A DNA stretch of 64,000 bases, taken from assembly GCF_009730915.1 (NCBI RefSeq), contig NC_052474.1, positions 8,963,501 to 9,027,500 on the forward strand. The letters are read 5' to 3'. Under the pieces are notes generated by a model, which saw only the letters and a program-made list of their open reading frames with translations, ran no database searches and was not told the DNA's origin. Positions 47,981-59,002 of the stretch are shown here, piece by piece. The DNA comes from Dioscorea cayenensis subsp. rotundata (taxonomy: Eukaryota; Streptophyta; Magnoliopsida; Dioscoreales; Dioscoreaceae). Made by a program: the position numbers and the translations under genes. Within the stretch, counting starts at the first letter, position 1. Each line of letters opens with the position of its first letter.

Positions 47981-48563
47981 GTTTATATTACTAAAAAAAA
48001 AAATTTGATTTAGTATAAAATAACATGAATTGCAAATGAACATACTCATCATGTAAAATGGTAAAAAGGACTCAATTATTAGGATTTATTAGCGTAGGCA
48101 TTACTTTCTTTGGACCTCTTGAACATTTCCTTGTTTCTGCATCTTGGGTGATCGCATCCTCAATTGCTTCATTCATCCTATGTGGATTTTGGGTTTTTGG
48201 AACCTCTGTTAATGACCATAATTTGTTGTATTGTCATAGAGAATACAAGTTTCGCAAGTAGTTCTAACAATAAAGCAAATTGCATATCATTGATAAGAGA
48301 TCCAGTTGTTGGATTAGGAAGACTGTTACCTTAACATTTGTCAACTAAATGCTTGATTTGCTAATCAAATTAAACTCTAGTGTTACCTATATAAAAAATA
48401 ATATAAAATAAGAAATAGATATAATTCTCTCAAATGCAAAAATACTATGGTACTCTGAAAAGAATATGGAGTTGGAGAAGTTACTAATGAAAATTGTTCT
48501 GGTATAGAGAGAGAATAAACTGTCATGAAGGAATTTGTTACTCAGAAAAGACTAGCTACCTAC

Positions 48564-49068
48564 TTGTCCAAGTAGGAGTTCAACAAGGACATAGCCAACA
48601 GATCAGATATCAATAGATGTGGTATATTCAATGGCTCCAAATATAAGCTCAAGAGCTCTATGGTATCTAGAATAGATATATGATATATTGGGCTCGCCTT
48701 TGACCTGAGAGTATGCCCAAATTAAATAAAATTAGATTAAGTTATACTGCAAAACAATGCTACTTTCAACTATAGAGTCACTAAATGTGTACCAAAACTT
48801 TTGCACTTCCTAAGTCGCAGAGCTTCATCTGATGTGTATGTGGATTAACCTATTACAAAGGGAGACAATCATTAAGTGAAAACTAGACAACATTAATTAG
48901 ATAGGTAAAGAATGACACATCTGGACAATCTCATTGAAGTTTTGAGTACTTCAATTTCGAGTAATGTTCATATCTATTAAAAATAATTAATTACAGCAAA
49001 GATGAAAATACTAGAAAATATTGGCACACTCCAATTCCACCATGAATATAAGCTATTGCTCTAAAAAT
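48564..49068 (-). pseudogene. Captured GSK3/SHAGGY-like protein kinase fragment, three exons with introns
   Basis: Inside the CACTA element. Exon A is ~49068-49022 (IFRAIAYIHGGIGVC). Exon B is 48849-48793 (VNPHTHQMKLCDLGSAKVL; 57 nt, acceptor AATAG|G, donor TTG|GTACAC). Exon C is 48704-48564 ([19 protein letters not shown], then [12 protein letters not shown], stop, and ELLLGQ; 141 nt, acceptor CTCAG, donor GTAGGT). Exon boundaries match plant SHAGGY-like kinase genes, so genomic DNA was captured, not a cDNA. Dead as a kinase: the HRD catalytic loop segment is missing, DFG reads DLG, APE-type YRAPEL reads HRALEL, and the conserved Trp after SIDI is TGA. N-terminal lobe and C-terminal exons are absent. 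Confidence 0.9.
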
Positions 49069-50110
49069 CTGCCAAAAGACAAATAAAATCAGCATTATGT
49101 TAATATAAATCATCAATAAGCTGCAACTGCTCACGGCAAGAAAGCAACACTATTTTTGCATAAATAGTCCATTTGGCATTCATATCTCTGAATAGTCCAA
49201 TTGGCCTTCTGGAATCAATGCAGAATATCTCTGAATGATCCAATTGGCAGAATATTTATTGCAGATGATCATAAACGTAAATTTAATATATAAAATAAGA
49301 ATGATGCTAAACTTAGTTTTCTATTATGTAATATTCACAATGAGGGAGCATAAAAAATAAATGAAAGAATTCAAAATAAAATCACTGAAAACATAAAACA
49401 ATACCTATGAACTCTCCTTTTACTCTTCTTTGGTCTTTCCTCCTTTATCCCTCTTCCTGCCCCTCTTATGCAGGCTCTCTTGTGATTGCAATGGGCATTT
49501 AGGCAAGTTAAGGTCATTTGTTTCTTCAATTTTCAGGTTAAGTTTGATGCATGAATATCTAAAAAGATGAATTTAGAGAACACCAACTTACTTGGTACTA
49601 AGTTTCTTTCTTTCTCCCAACTGCAACAACAAATGGGCTTATTTAATGCTAAATTATATATAAAAATCATAAACATGGCTGAATCCTTTCTATACAACAA
49701 TTAAAGATGCAGGACAACCTCAAGATAAAAATAAAGTTTCGATAATTACAAAATGCATATCATGATCAGACTATTTGAGACATTGAACTAGAAGCCCAAA
49801 AAAGATTTTGAGTCAAAATTGTATTTCAATTTTCAAGTCAAATAGTATACATTTAACATACACATTATCATTTGAAGATCTGAACCAAATGAAAAAAAAA
49901 TGCAATATATGGACAAAATTCTTTAAAAAAGATGCAAGTTCATGACTCATTGTTAGCTGGATCAAACTTTATTACTGTAAACAATATGAGATGGATGTGC
50001 TTTTCCTTAATTCATCTGCAATTAATAATTAGAGATTTCTTAATTCATCTCCTACCAGTTGAATGGAAGTTCAATATCTAAAGTTAATGCATTTATCAAA
50101 CACAGCTACA

Positions 50111-50141
<31 letters not shown>

Positions 50142-50175
50142 ATGCTTATCCAAATTAAGGAAAAGAATACATTAC

Positions 50176-50567
50176 TTGATGAGATTTTTGGAGGTGATCC
50201 TTGGGGCTTTAATTGCGGCACTGATCAAACTGCTCCCAGTTATATAAATCCCCCTAATATTGATCCATCATAGAAGGAATTTAGCAAAATAACACAATGA
50301 ATTGTTGACAATAAAAAACAAATAGATAAACATTAGTTGAGATCTGAATACCAGGTCACTCTTAGGATGGAGACACCGATTTAGATGGCGATTCCGATGG
50401 TAGCGAAGGTATACAGCGAGATCTGCATCGAAGAATTAAAAAGAGTAAAAGATATGATCAAATTAGATGAGTCGGTTACCAAGTTTAATATCATTTGCAA
50501 TATATATAAAATATTTCCACAAACAATAGGGCTCACCGATTGTCGGCGTTCAACGCAGCTCCGGCAT
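50176..50567 (-). pseudogene. Captured V-ATPase subunit c'' fragment, two or three exons with introns
   Basis: Inside the CACTA element. The exon at 50422-50352 (71 nt) reads ISLYTFATIGIAI, stop, IGVSILRVTW. The exon at 50253-50176 (78 nt) reads GIYITGSSLISAAIKAPRIT, then SKNLI. The Trp codon is split across the intron (TG|G), with donor GTATTC and acceptor ATTAG, as expected for a preserved intron. A short candidate first exon (50567-50537, AGAALNAD-like in a shifted frame, donor GTGAGC) lies upstream with UTR-like sequence. The parent protein is the c'' proteolipid of the vacuolar H+-ATPase rotor. This fragment covers only the first membrane helix and the following loop, and an in-frame TAA (about 50382) prevents translation. 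Confidence 0.85.
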
Positions 50568-51492
50568 TAGGATGGGTTGGCGAAGACTAGGATCTAGCAG
50601 CAAGATCCGGATCTCACGGGTCCTCCTCAGCACACTTAGAAAAGAAAACTTACCAGACACTTAGAAAGAGATTGGGCTTAGAGAGGAGGTTGGGCTTGCC
50701 AGAGGATTGGTAAGGGGGTTACCGGAGGGTTGACGAAGGGGTAATTGCTAGAGGGAAGGTAGAGATGGAGATGGTGCCGTTGTCACTTAGAAAGAAAGGA
50801 AAAGGGGGAAGGGCTTAGAAAGAATTAGGGCTTGGAGACTTTCACTTTGGGTTTATTTATTTATTTCTTTTATTTCCTTTTTTTTTTTTGGAGAATGAGG
50901 CTTTTCTTGCTTTTTGATGTTTGACTGAAATTTATTTTTAAAATATATTGGAAGAATAGAAATAAAAATTTTATATTTAAAATAATATGTGATTGTTAAT
51001 TTCATAATTTTTCTAAACATTGAATATATATATATATATATATATTATCAAATATTATAAAATAAATATTAACATAAATAGATGAGCCCAAAAATTATAT
51101 GGCTTATGTTTTTTTAATTAACAAATTCACTAAAATTGATATAAAAACCAATTAAATTAACAATATTTACTTAATGTGTTTATAATTGAGAGTTTTTATT
51201 TTTCAAATTTAATATTATTTGTCAATTTTATTCTTTATTTATCATATTTTGTTCATTTTAAAAAAATTTTGAAAAAAATTAAAATTTTAAAGATATTTTA
51301 CGATGGTAATTCATAAATCTTGAAAAAAATATTTATAAATGATAAATTGATTTTTGGTAATCAATTAGATAAACAATAGTTATTAAATGTGTTCATAATT
51401 ATAAGCTTTAATTTTTTTTTTTGAATTAATTGACTGCAAGTTTTTTAGTTTAATTAATTGAAATAAAAGGTAATTACTTAATAAATAATAGT

Positions 51493-51590
51493 TGCTAAAT
51501 TCCATATCATTACATACATCAAAACATACAGTCCTCAATCATGCTAAATTCCATATCATTACATATATCAAAACATACAGTCCTCAATCA
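51493..51590. repeat. 49-bp tandem duplication inside the CACTA element
   Basis: Two copies of a TGCTAAATTCCATATCATTA..CCTCAATCA unit, nearly identical, so duplicated recently. Confidence 0.85.
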
Positions 51591-52038
51591 TAACTGGCTT
51601 TGAACTAATAACACAAGAGTGTAATGATAATAAGGAAAGCTACAAAACACACTCCAATAGAGAACACACTACTCTACTATAATAACAGCGATAACAAACA
51701 AGATAGTTGTTAACACATATCAAACATCTACTCAGCCTAGCATCTTTGGCATCATCCATCATGGTTCTTTTGCTCAACGGTTGCACCATATTGAAGAACT
51801 GCATGAGCATCATCACAATTTGTTGTCATATCTCTAGGTACTCCAGTCCACCTACATAGTCACGGTATGTGTCGTGGTTCAATATGGTACTGTTCCATGT
51901 AGATATCTTGAAGCTCAAATGCAACAATTGTGTTGAAGTCTCTAGTGTTCATGCTCACCACTAGGTAAGTATGTAGCAGCACTAAGACATGCACTTTAGC
52001 TTGCTCCTATACAATAGATTCCATATTAGGTTGGTCCA

Positions 52039-52332
52039 TCAGTGTGGAGCTCCTTGTGATACCTCCTGAGCTAAATCTTGCTCATTAACAGCAGTGGCAA
52101 TAGCAGTAACTACAGCAGCAACAACTCGAGCTTCTTCTTCTTCCTCCCTCCTTTGCTTCTCCAAGAGGTACCTCTCCACTCTTTGTCTTCTGGTCCTCAA
52201 TGAAGCTAGTCCTCGTTGATATCTGGATTCAATGGCTCTCACAACGATATGCAAAAGTAACATGCTCTCCAAGTGATTGAAATAATAGAACACATATTCG
52301 ATTTTCCTTAATTTAAAGGCAAGCCCTAGCAA
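52039..52332 (-). CDS. Hypothetical ORF in the CACTA element, 97 codons
   Basis: A basic/acidic segment (RTRRQRVERYLLEKQRREEE) is followed by an Ala/Val-rich stretch (ARVVAAVVTAIATAV) and a short acidic tail. The central part would form a charged helix or coiled coil. I do not recognise the family. Sequence just downstream (51730-52030) also looks less random than its surroundings, so this may be one exon of a captured or element gene. Expression is uncertain. Confidence 0.3.
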   Translation of the reverse strand: MLGLAFKLRKIEYVFYYFNHLESMLLLHIVVRAIESRYQRGLASLRTRRQRVERYLLEKQRREEEEEARVVAAVVTAIATAVNEQDLAQEVSQGAPH

Positions 52333-53034
52333 TGTATGCCAAGTAATTTACAACTCCACTTTAAAAGTAGAGGATTAGAGAGTTTGCCAAGTCATATCAC
52401 TTTACTAAGCTTCCATGCTATGGATAGAATCCATTGACTCTTCACATCAAGGTACGTATCCCAAGGCTTATTTTTGATGCATCGAAAACGTGTCGATCTC
52501 TGATTATTTTCAAAAGGATTCAGTATCCATTTAGAATCCATACATTTATTATTTTCTTTAAATTTATTTTATTTTAAAAATGATCAATAAATTTTAGTTT
52601 TGAAATTGATGTTATTTTGAAAGAAATTAATAATATATTTGTAAAATTTGAAAAATATTATTATTAAATAAAGCAATCAATAAATTTTAAAATGAATAAT
52701 AAAAATATAAATTTACAATAATATATTACTATTACATTCATATTAAATATATACTTTTACAAAATGGAATATATGTGTTCAAGAATTTTGGGTTTTTTTT
52801 TCTCTTTTAAACTTAGGTCAAATGTATATATTTTTAAAATATTATAAAAATAATATTAATAAATACATATGAGTGCAAATAATTATGTTGCCATATGTTT
52901 TTTAAATTAAATTTATTTTCAAATAAGATATTTACAATTCTTGCAAATATTTATAATTTTTATGACTATATTTAATTTATATTTTTAAATATAATTAAAA
53001 ATAAAATTTCTTGATGATAATAAATTTATATTTT

Positions 53035-53880
53035 TTACAATTCCATTGGTGAAATTAATAAATTCCGTTGGTGATAATCGAAAAATCCGTTGGCGATAAT
53101 AAAAAAAATATGTTGGTAATAATCCAAAAATTCCGTTGGTGATGGTAAAAAATTCCGTTTGTAAAAGTGATTAATTCTGTTGGTGATAATACAACATGCC
53201 GTTGGTGATAGTACCAAATTCCTTTGGTAATAATTCAAAATTTCATTGGTGATAATACTAAATCCCGTGGGTAATAATAACAAATTCTGTTGGTGATAAT
53301 CCAAGAATTCCGTCAGTGAAAGTGATCAATTCCATTAGTGATAATAAAAATTCCATTAGTCGTCTAAATATTTCGTTGGCGATAATACAAATTCCATTAG
53401 TAAAAGTGATAAATTCTGCTGGTGATAATACAATATTCCGTTGGTGATAGTACCAAATTACGTTGGTGATAATCCAAGAATTCCGTTGGTAAAAGTGATA
53501 AATTCCATTGGTGATAATACAATATTTTGTTGGTGATAATACCAAATTCTGTTGGTAATAACCCAAAAATTCCGTTGGTGATAATACTAAAATCCGTTGG
53601 TGATTGTAAAAAATTCTATTGGTGTTAATTCAAAATTTTGTTACAAATATATTAAAAATATATTTTAAAGCTTTGGAAAAAAATTAATAAAGTTCACAAA
53701 CAGAATTCCAATGGAAAATATCATTTTCAAAATATTCCGTTGGTGATAATATAATATTCCGTCACTAATTTGTAGGTGCCAAATCTATTCCGTTGGAATT
53801 CCATCTCACAAAAACCATTGGTGATATTAACTTTCACCCACAGAAAAATTCCGTTGGAAATATTCTATCTCTGATGCCTA
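53035..53880. repeat. CACTA subterminal repeats, right side (about 25-30 short units)
   Basis: (A)ATTCCGTTGGTGATAAT-type units recur about every 30-45 bp from 53038 to 53870, separated by short A/T spacers such as CCAAAA or ACAATA. They match the inverse of the left subterminal units. Small Ile/Thr/Asn-rich minus ORFs across it are artefacts of the repeat. Confidence 0.85.
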
Positions 53881-54524
53881 TGTTTTCTTGTAGTGTCAGG
53901 TCTCTTGATTGAAGTAAACACTAACAGCTTTGACAACGTTAAGAGCAAGGGAGAAAGAAGGGGAAGGGGAAGGTGAGAGGAGGATGAAGAGAAGGGCAAG
54001 GAGGAGGAATGAGGAAAAGTATAACGGGGTAGAAGGAGGAAGAGAAAGAAGGAAAAAGAGGTATGCTGGGAAGGAAGAAGACCCAAGGCTAGGTTGCAAT
54101 TGAACCAGATTGTGATAAAAGGATCTAGATTTGAGAAGCTTAACTTATAGGAAAAGTACTATTTTATTCATAATATTATTTTTTTAATAATATTATATTC
54201 ACAAAAATACCATGTCAAAAAAATTAAATAGCACACCTGACATCGTTCGCACTTTAAACCTGATTTACCCAAACCAATAAATTAGGTGACTAAAAGGATC
54301 AAATTCAAGTAGACGGACTACAAAGATAGAGTTAAAAAAGTAGAGTGACTAATTCGAGTATTAAACCAAAACATCGATATGATAGTTTGGCTTGAATTAG
54401 GAATAGGGTTGGTAGTCAAACAGTTTGGCTTGAGTGAGATATAGACATGTGAAATTTTAGTTGAGCTTTTGAGGTAACAACTCAAAAGTACTAGAACATA
54501 TATTATATATTTGGTGCAATTTTT

Positions 54525-54770
54525 TCTACAATTTCTTTACATTTCTAAACTTGTCCTTTTAATCACTCTATTTTAAATTGTAACATTTTAGTTTTTTTTA
54601 TTATTTTAATTTAGCCATATTAGTACTTCAAAACCCTAAACCCTCAAGAAGGGGGACTACATGACTTACTTAAAAGTAGTAGAGGGATTAAAATGTAATA
54701 ATTTAAAGTAAGGGACTGAAAGAGTAAATTTTAAAAAGTAGAGGGACTATTTAGGGAATTACATCTAAAT
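54525..54770. mobile_element. Small MITE-like inverted repeat
   Basis: The left arm (CTTGTCCTTTTAATCACTCTATTTTAAATTG.., about 54530-54600) is the inverse of the right arm (TAATTTAAAGTAAGGGACTGAAAGAG.., about 54670-54770). No coding capacity; the target duplication is unclear. Confidence 0.5.
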
Positions 54771-54827
54771 ATTTTATATGAACTATAATTAATTAGTTAG
54801 TTAATTAATTAATTAATTAATTATATT

Positions 54828-55100
54828 ATGTTTTTTGTCCCGTTTCCATGCAAGGTATTAATGAAATGGCACATGGATGAGTCACAAGCTGCTCATAAGG
54901 AGGAATACAAGGGTGAGTGTGATCAGCTAACGAAGGATGCACCCCTTGACGTGATTAATATTAATGAAAGCTTGGTGGAGTGGGATCAGCGAGTGACTGA
55001 AAAACACTTGGAAGGGGATATTGCGGAGGAATTATCTTGGGGTGCAAGGGCCAATCAAAGAATGGGAAGGAAAACAGAGGAGAAAGGATACTCTTTTTAA
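54828..55100 (+). CDS. Hypothetical hydrophilic ORF, 90 codons
   Basis: An acidic, Glu/Lys-rich ORF (WHMDESQAAHKEEYKGECDQ, then VEWDQRVTEKHLEGDIAEEL). It has no family I recognise and no clear promoter. It could be a gag remnant of the gypsy element downstream or a captured exon. Low confidence as a gene. Confidence 0.2.
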   Translation: MFFVPFPCKVLMKWHMDESQAAHKEEYKGECDQLTKDAPLDVININESLVEWDQRVTEKHLEGDIAEELSWGARANQRMGRKTEEKGYSF

Positions 55101-55104
55101 GGAA

Positions 55105-55900
55105 TTTGTGTTGGTTTGAGGAGAGACATGAAAGAAGGGAAACTAGAGGCCTAGTTCATTAAGGAGGGAATTGAGGAAATATATGGGATTTTGAAAGAGT
55201 ATGGAACTTTTTTTCTTCTTCTTATTTTTCTACTGTTTATTGAAGTTGATCTACTTAATTTGGCTATAATTAGGCATTGTAAGGAGCTTAGTCACTCATC
55301 TTGCTTGTGGCTTTGATTTCTCTGTGTTGGAATTCATGAAATCTATGTTCATCTTTTATAAACTCTAGCATTACTATTATTTTTCTTAGAGTATTATTTA
55401 CTTAGCATTAGTGAGTTCATAATAAATTAATTACTATTATTAATTTGAAATGCCGTTGTGTTTGAAATGTTGTTACTATTATTGTTCTTAGAGTATTATT
55501 TACTTAACATTTTCAATGGCACAAACTATAACGACATTAGTGAGTTTATTATATGTCCCACAAACTCGTGTGTCATACTAAAATTTGGCTAAATTCCATC
55601 GTTTAGGCCTCGAAACCCCTAATTTTGCCGTTTTTGGTAATAATTGATTTTGTTATATCTTAGGATAGAAATCTCTGATTTGTGAGCCGTTTGTGGCAAT
55701 AGTCCTTATTTTGTTAAGACTTTTATTTCTTGCTGATATTTGATAATTTACCATTTTTGGTACATTTTCAAATTATCTCCTTTCTTAGTATTATTTTCAT
55801 TTTGCCTATTTATTGTAAGCCTACGGGCAAGAGAAAATTAGTTTTGTGATCATCATCTTCATTGAGTAATAAGATTTTACTCTTTCCCCAATTCCTGGCT
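55105..55900. other. No gene seen; possible LTR remnant at its 3' end
   Basis: A ~35-bp direct repeat (TTCTTAGAGTATTATTTACTTA) occurs near 55383 and 55481. From about 55557 to 55916 the sequence looks LTR-like (TGTCATACTAAAATTTGG ... TTTGATCAACA) and directly precedes the gypsy-type protease region. It may be the 5' LTR of that element, but I see no second copy in the window. Confidence 0.3.
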
Positions 55901-55919
55901 ATCTTTGATCAACAGGTGT

Positions 55920-58142
55920 TGGACAGCTTGTTACCGGATATTCGAGTGAGAATCAACAGGTTACAAGTATACCGCAACATCACTTTTGGTATAATGAGAG
56001 ATTCTTAGGTGTACTTAAATGCCATACAGTTCAAATTCTTTTGGATAACGGTAGCAATGACAACTTCATTCACTAGAGAATTTCTAAATTTCTTAAATTA
56101 GACGTCCTTCATACACCATCTTTCAAGGTGCTAACGAGAAATGGCTAAACACTACAGGTTGAAGATTTGGTTGAACAGCTATAGTTGATGATACAAAATC
56201 ATCTACTCACTTTTCCAACCTACCTTCCTTCGATTGTTGGGGCTAATATTATCTTAGGAGTGGCTTGGTTATCTACTTTGGGTTCTAACATTGTGGATTA
56301 TAGTACATTTACTATTCAGTTCTATCTTCAATGCCAATTCATCACTCTTAAGGATTCCAACTTCAGTACACCAACCCTACTTTGTTTCAATTGAACATAT
56401 ATACTACGTTCTCTACATGCAATTCATGCATGTTATGCTTTGACCTATGTACCATCTATTGACCAGCATTCTACAAAAATGTTTGTGAATTTTTCAGCAA
56501 ATCCCACGGATATTGTCTTCTCTTTGCTAGTGGACATATACTCCACTTTGCAGGCTCTATTATAGAAATATAAGAAGGTCTTTGTCATTCCTTGTGGTCT
56601 GTCTCCTTCTAGAGCTTGTGGTCATAAGATCCCATTTATCCCAAATGGTTCCCTTCTCCTAGCATGTTACGTTAGTTAAAAAAAAGATGGGTCGTGCCAT
56701 TTTTGCACCAATTACAAGGCATTAAATGCAATAATGGTAAATGACACATTCTGATGGTGGACAAACTCTTGGATGAGTTATATGACGTGTCTTATTTCTC
56801 TAAAGTGGATTTGTGTTTCAGCTATGATTAGATCCTCTTACATCATATTAATACATATATAACGGCATGTCAAACACATAACGGCTATGTCACGCCCCGA
56901 GCCCGAGGCATTGACAAACGACCGTATACCCACAAGGTCGAGACCCAATGGACACACAAGGCCTCAATATTTGTCTCATAAAATAAGATATAACAAGGTA
57001 CCAACATCACAAGAACATAAGAATTCAAGGGACACAATAACTAGGTTTACAACTATGATCCATGGAAACTAAAAGTGCAAGGTTCAAAGTGTAAACAAAT
57101 AACCAGTTCTAAGTTCACAACAGAAGGACTATTTACATGATAACCAACTGGTGTTCTCTCAACGGTCCCTGCTAAGCTATCCACCACACACTTACTCCTG
57201 ATTTGAAAAGGATTAAACCACTATTTATGAGCTTGACAGCTCAATAAGCAACCAATAAAAATAACAAAAATATAGAGATCACGAAAACTCAATAATTTCA
57301 TAAAACATGCTTAAGTGTGATATTGTACCATAAATAACAGAAATAAAACTCAGATTTCAGAGTATTTCAAACAAACATAATTTTCCAAGTGAACGAGTAT
57401 ATATGTCCCCCAAATAACTAATGCCAAAAATAAAACCACAGAATTCATTTATTTAAACTCGGTGACCCGAGTCGGATTGTCATAGTTCATTTATTTACCC
57501 TCGGTGGCCCGAGCCAGATTTTTAGAGGCCGTTATTCTCCACCGACGGAATGATGAGAAACTATAGTTTTTTGTCAGAGTCAGAGTACGTGTTCACACGG
57601 TCAGTGTTTAACCCCCAGTGACAAAGTTATTGCAAAGTTAATTTGGGGACTACATGTTATTATATCAAAAATATGTCTGGTCCAAAATCATTGTCAACGC
57701 AAAAATAGTGAAATTCGGTGATCCCTTTTTCTAATGAAAATAATTCCAATTATTATAAAATAAAATAATACTACTATGTGACCAGAATAATTAGAATTTA
57801 ATTAAACCTGTGACAATAATAGTTAATATAAGAAATCAACTAAGATTACAGATCCTGATTCTATAAACATTCAATACTACTTCTAGAAGTTTAAAGTAAA
57901 ACAAATTTAATAATATAATATATCATCAGAATAGTGGCTGTCAAATGAATCTTAAATCCGTAATTAATTAATTATTAGAATCAAATAAATAAATAATTAA
58001 ATAATTAGAAATCTAAGTTTTGAAATAAGGATAGATACAGTACCTTAAAACCCAAAACATTTAAATATAATATCATGAATGGTTTTAACAATAAAACCCA
58101 AAGTAATTAAATAATTATGTAGATAATTTACGGTAATCAGAA

Positions 58143-58192
<50 letters not shown>

Positions 58193-58961
58193 ACAGGTTT
58201 ATATGTGATTTACTTACCTGATATTCACTAAATTTCCAAAATCCAAAAACTTATACCAAATCAAACTTGCTAAACATGCCCTATATTTGAAAATAAAATT
58301 TCAAGTACATCAAAATTTCTCTAAAACATAAGCAATAGAATTTAAAAGATGCTAATGTAGCATGTCTCTAATTAACCTTAAAAGACACATCCCTAAAACA
58401 TAAATTCCTACTATGCTGCAAACCCAGTTGTAGCTAAGCAATGCTTAACATTTAGAGAAGAGGCAATGAAATATCATACTCCTACATGCCCAAGCAAGAC
58501 ACAAACTTGAAACCCAAGCCTATTACAAAGGGATAGAAGAAAAATAAATAAGATATTATAAGGGTATGTACAAGCATAACAAATTAAGGATTTTGCTTTT
58601 CACAATTTTAAACAACAAGGAAATAAAATTGATAAGGTTCTGCACTTAAGAATACAATGAAATTGGCTTTGTAGTGTATTGGAAGGATGTCATCAATGGA
58701 AAAATTTTGATGTTCCAAGTGGGACAATGACATTAAATATCAACTACAAAAATAGATTCCTGACAATTGTAACTTTGCAAGACATGGAAACTAAACTAAT
58801 ACATCCCTAAATGATGGTTTAAATTACCCATACATACATACATACATACATATACATACATACATACATACAAACATATATACATATATATATATATATA
58901 TATTACTGGCCAGAACACTTAAAAACAGAAATCAAAGTGGAAATCAAAGTGGCGGATTCTA

Positions 58962-59002
<41 letters not shown>

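Larger units (their letters stand above)
45349..53895 (-). mobile_element. CACTA (En/Spm-type) transposon, both ends intact, carrying host-gene fragments (Pack-CACTA)
   Basis: The left end is CACTACAAGAAAACATGGGC and the reverse complement of the right end is CACTACAAGAAAACATAGGC; the similarity continues for a further few bases (ATCAG). The target duplication TCA is at 45346-45348 and 53896-53898. Length is 8547 bp. Both sides carry subterminal repeats built on ATTCCGTTGGTGATAAT or its inverse. Contents, all on the minus strand: an unknown 97-codon ORF, V-ATPase c'' exons, GSK3-like kinase exons, and a decayed Transposase_24-type gene. No TNP2/Transposase_21 catalytic gene was recognised, so it is non-autonomous. 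Confidence 0.93.
44226..54367. mobile_element. MULE-like element with ~300-bp terminal inverted repeats, host of the CACTA insertion
   Basis: The left arm 44226-44540 (GGTTGAATACCCGAATTA..) and right arm 54367-53960 (reverse complement GGTTTAATACTCGAATTAGT..) match over their length. Shared blocks are CTACTTGAATTTGATC, GAATATAATATTATTAAAAA, AATAAAATAGTACTTTTCCT and AAGTTAAGCTTCT. Without the CACTA element the body is about 1.6 kb. Long TIRs fit Mutator-like elements. No transposase is seen and the immediate 9-bp flanks do not match, so the class is inferred. Confidence 0.65.

Noticed and set aside
53035..53566. Regularly spaced short repeats resembling a CRISPR array
   Set aside because: The units are degenerate and partly inverted, lie at a CACTA transposon end in plant nuclear DNA, and match the subterminal repeats at the other end.
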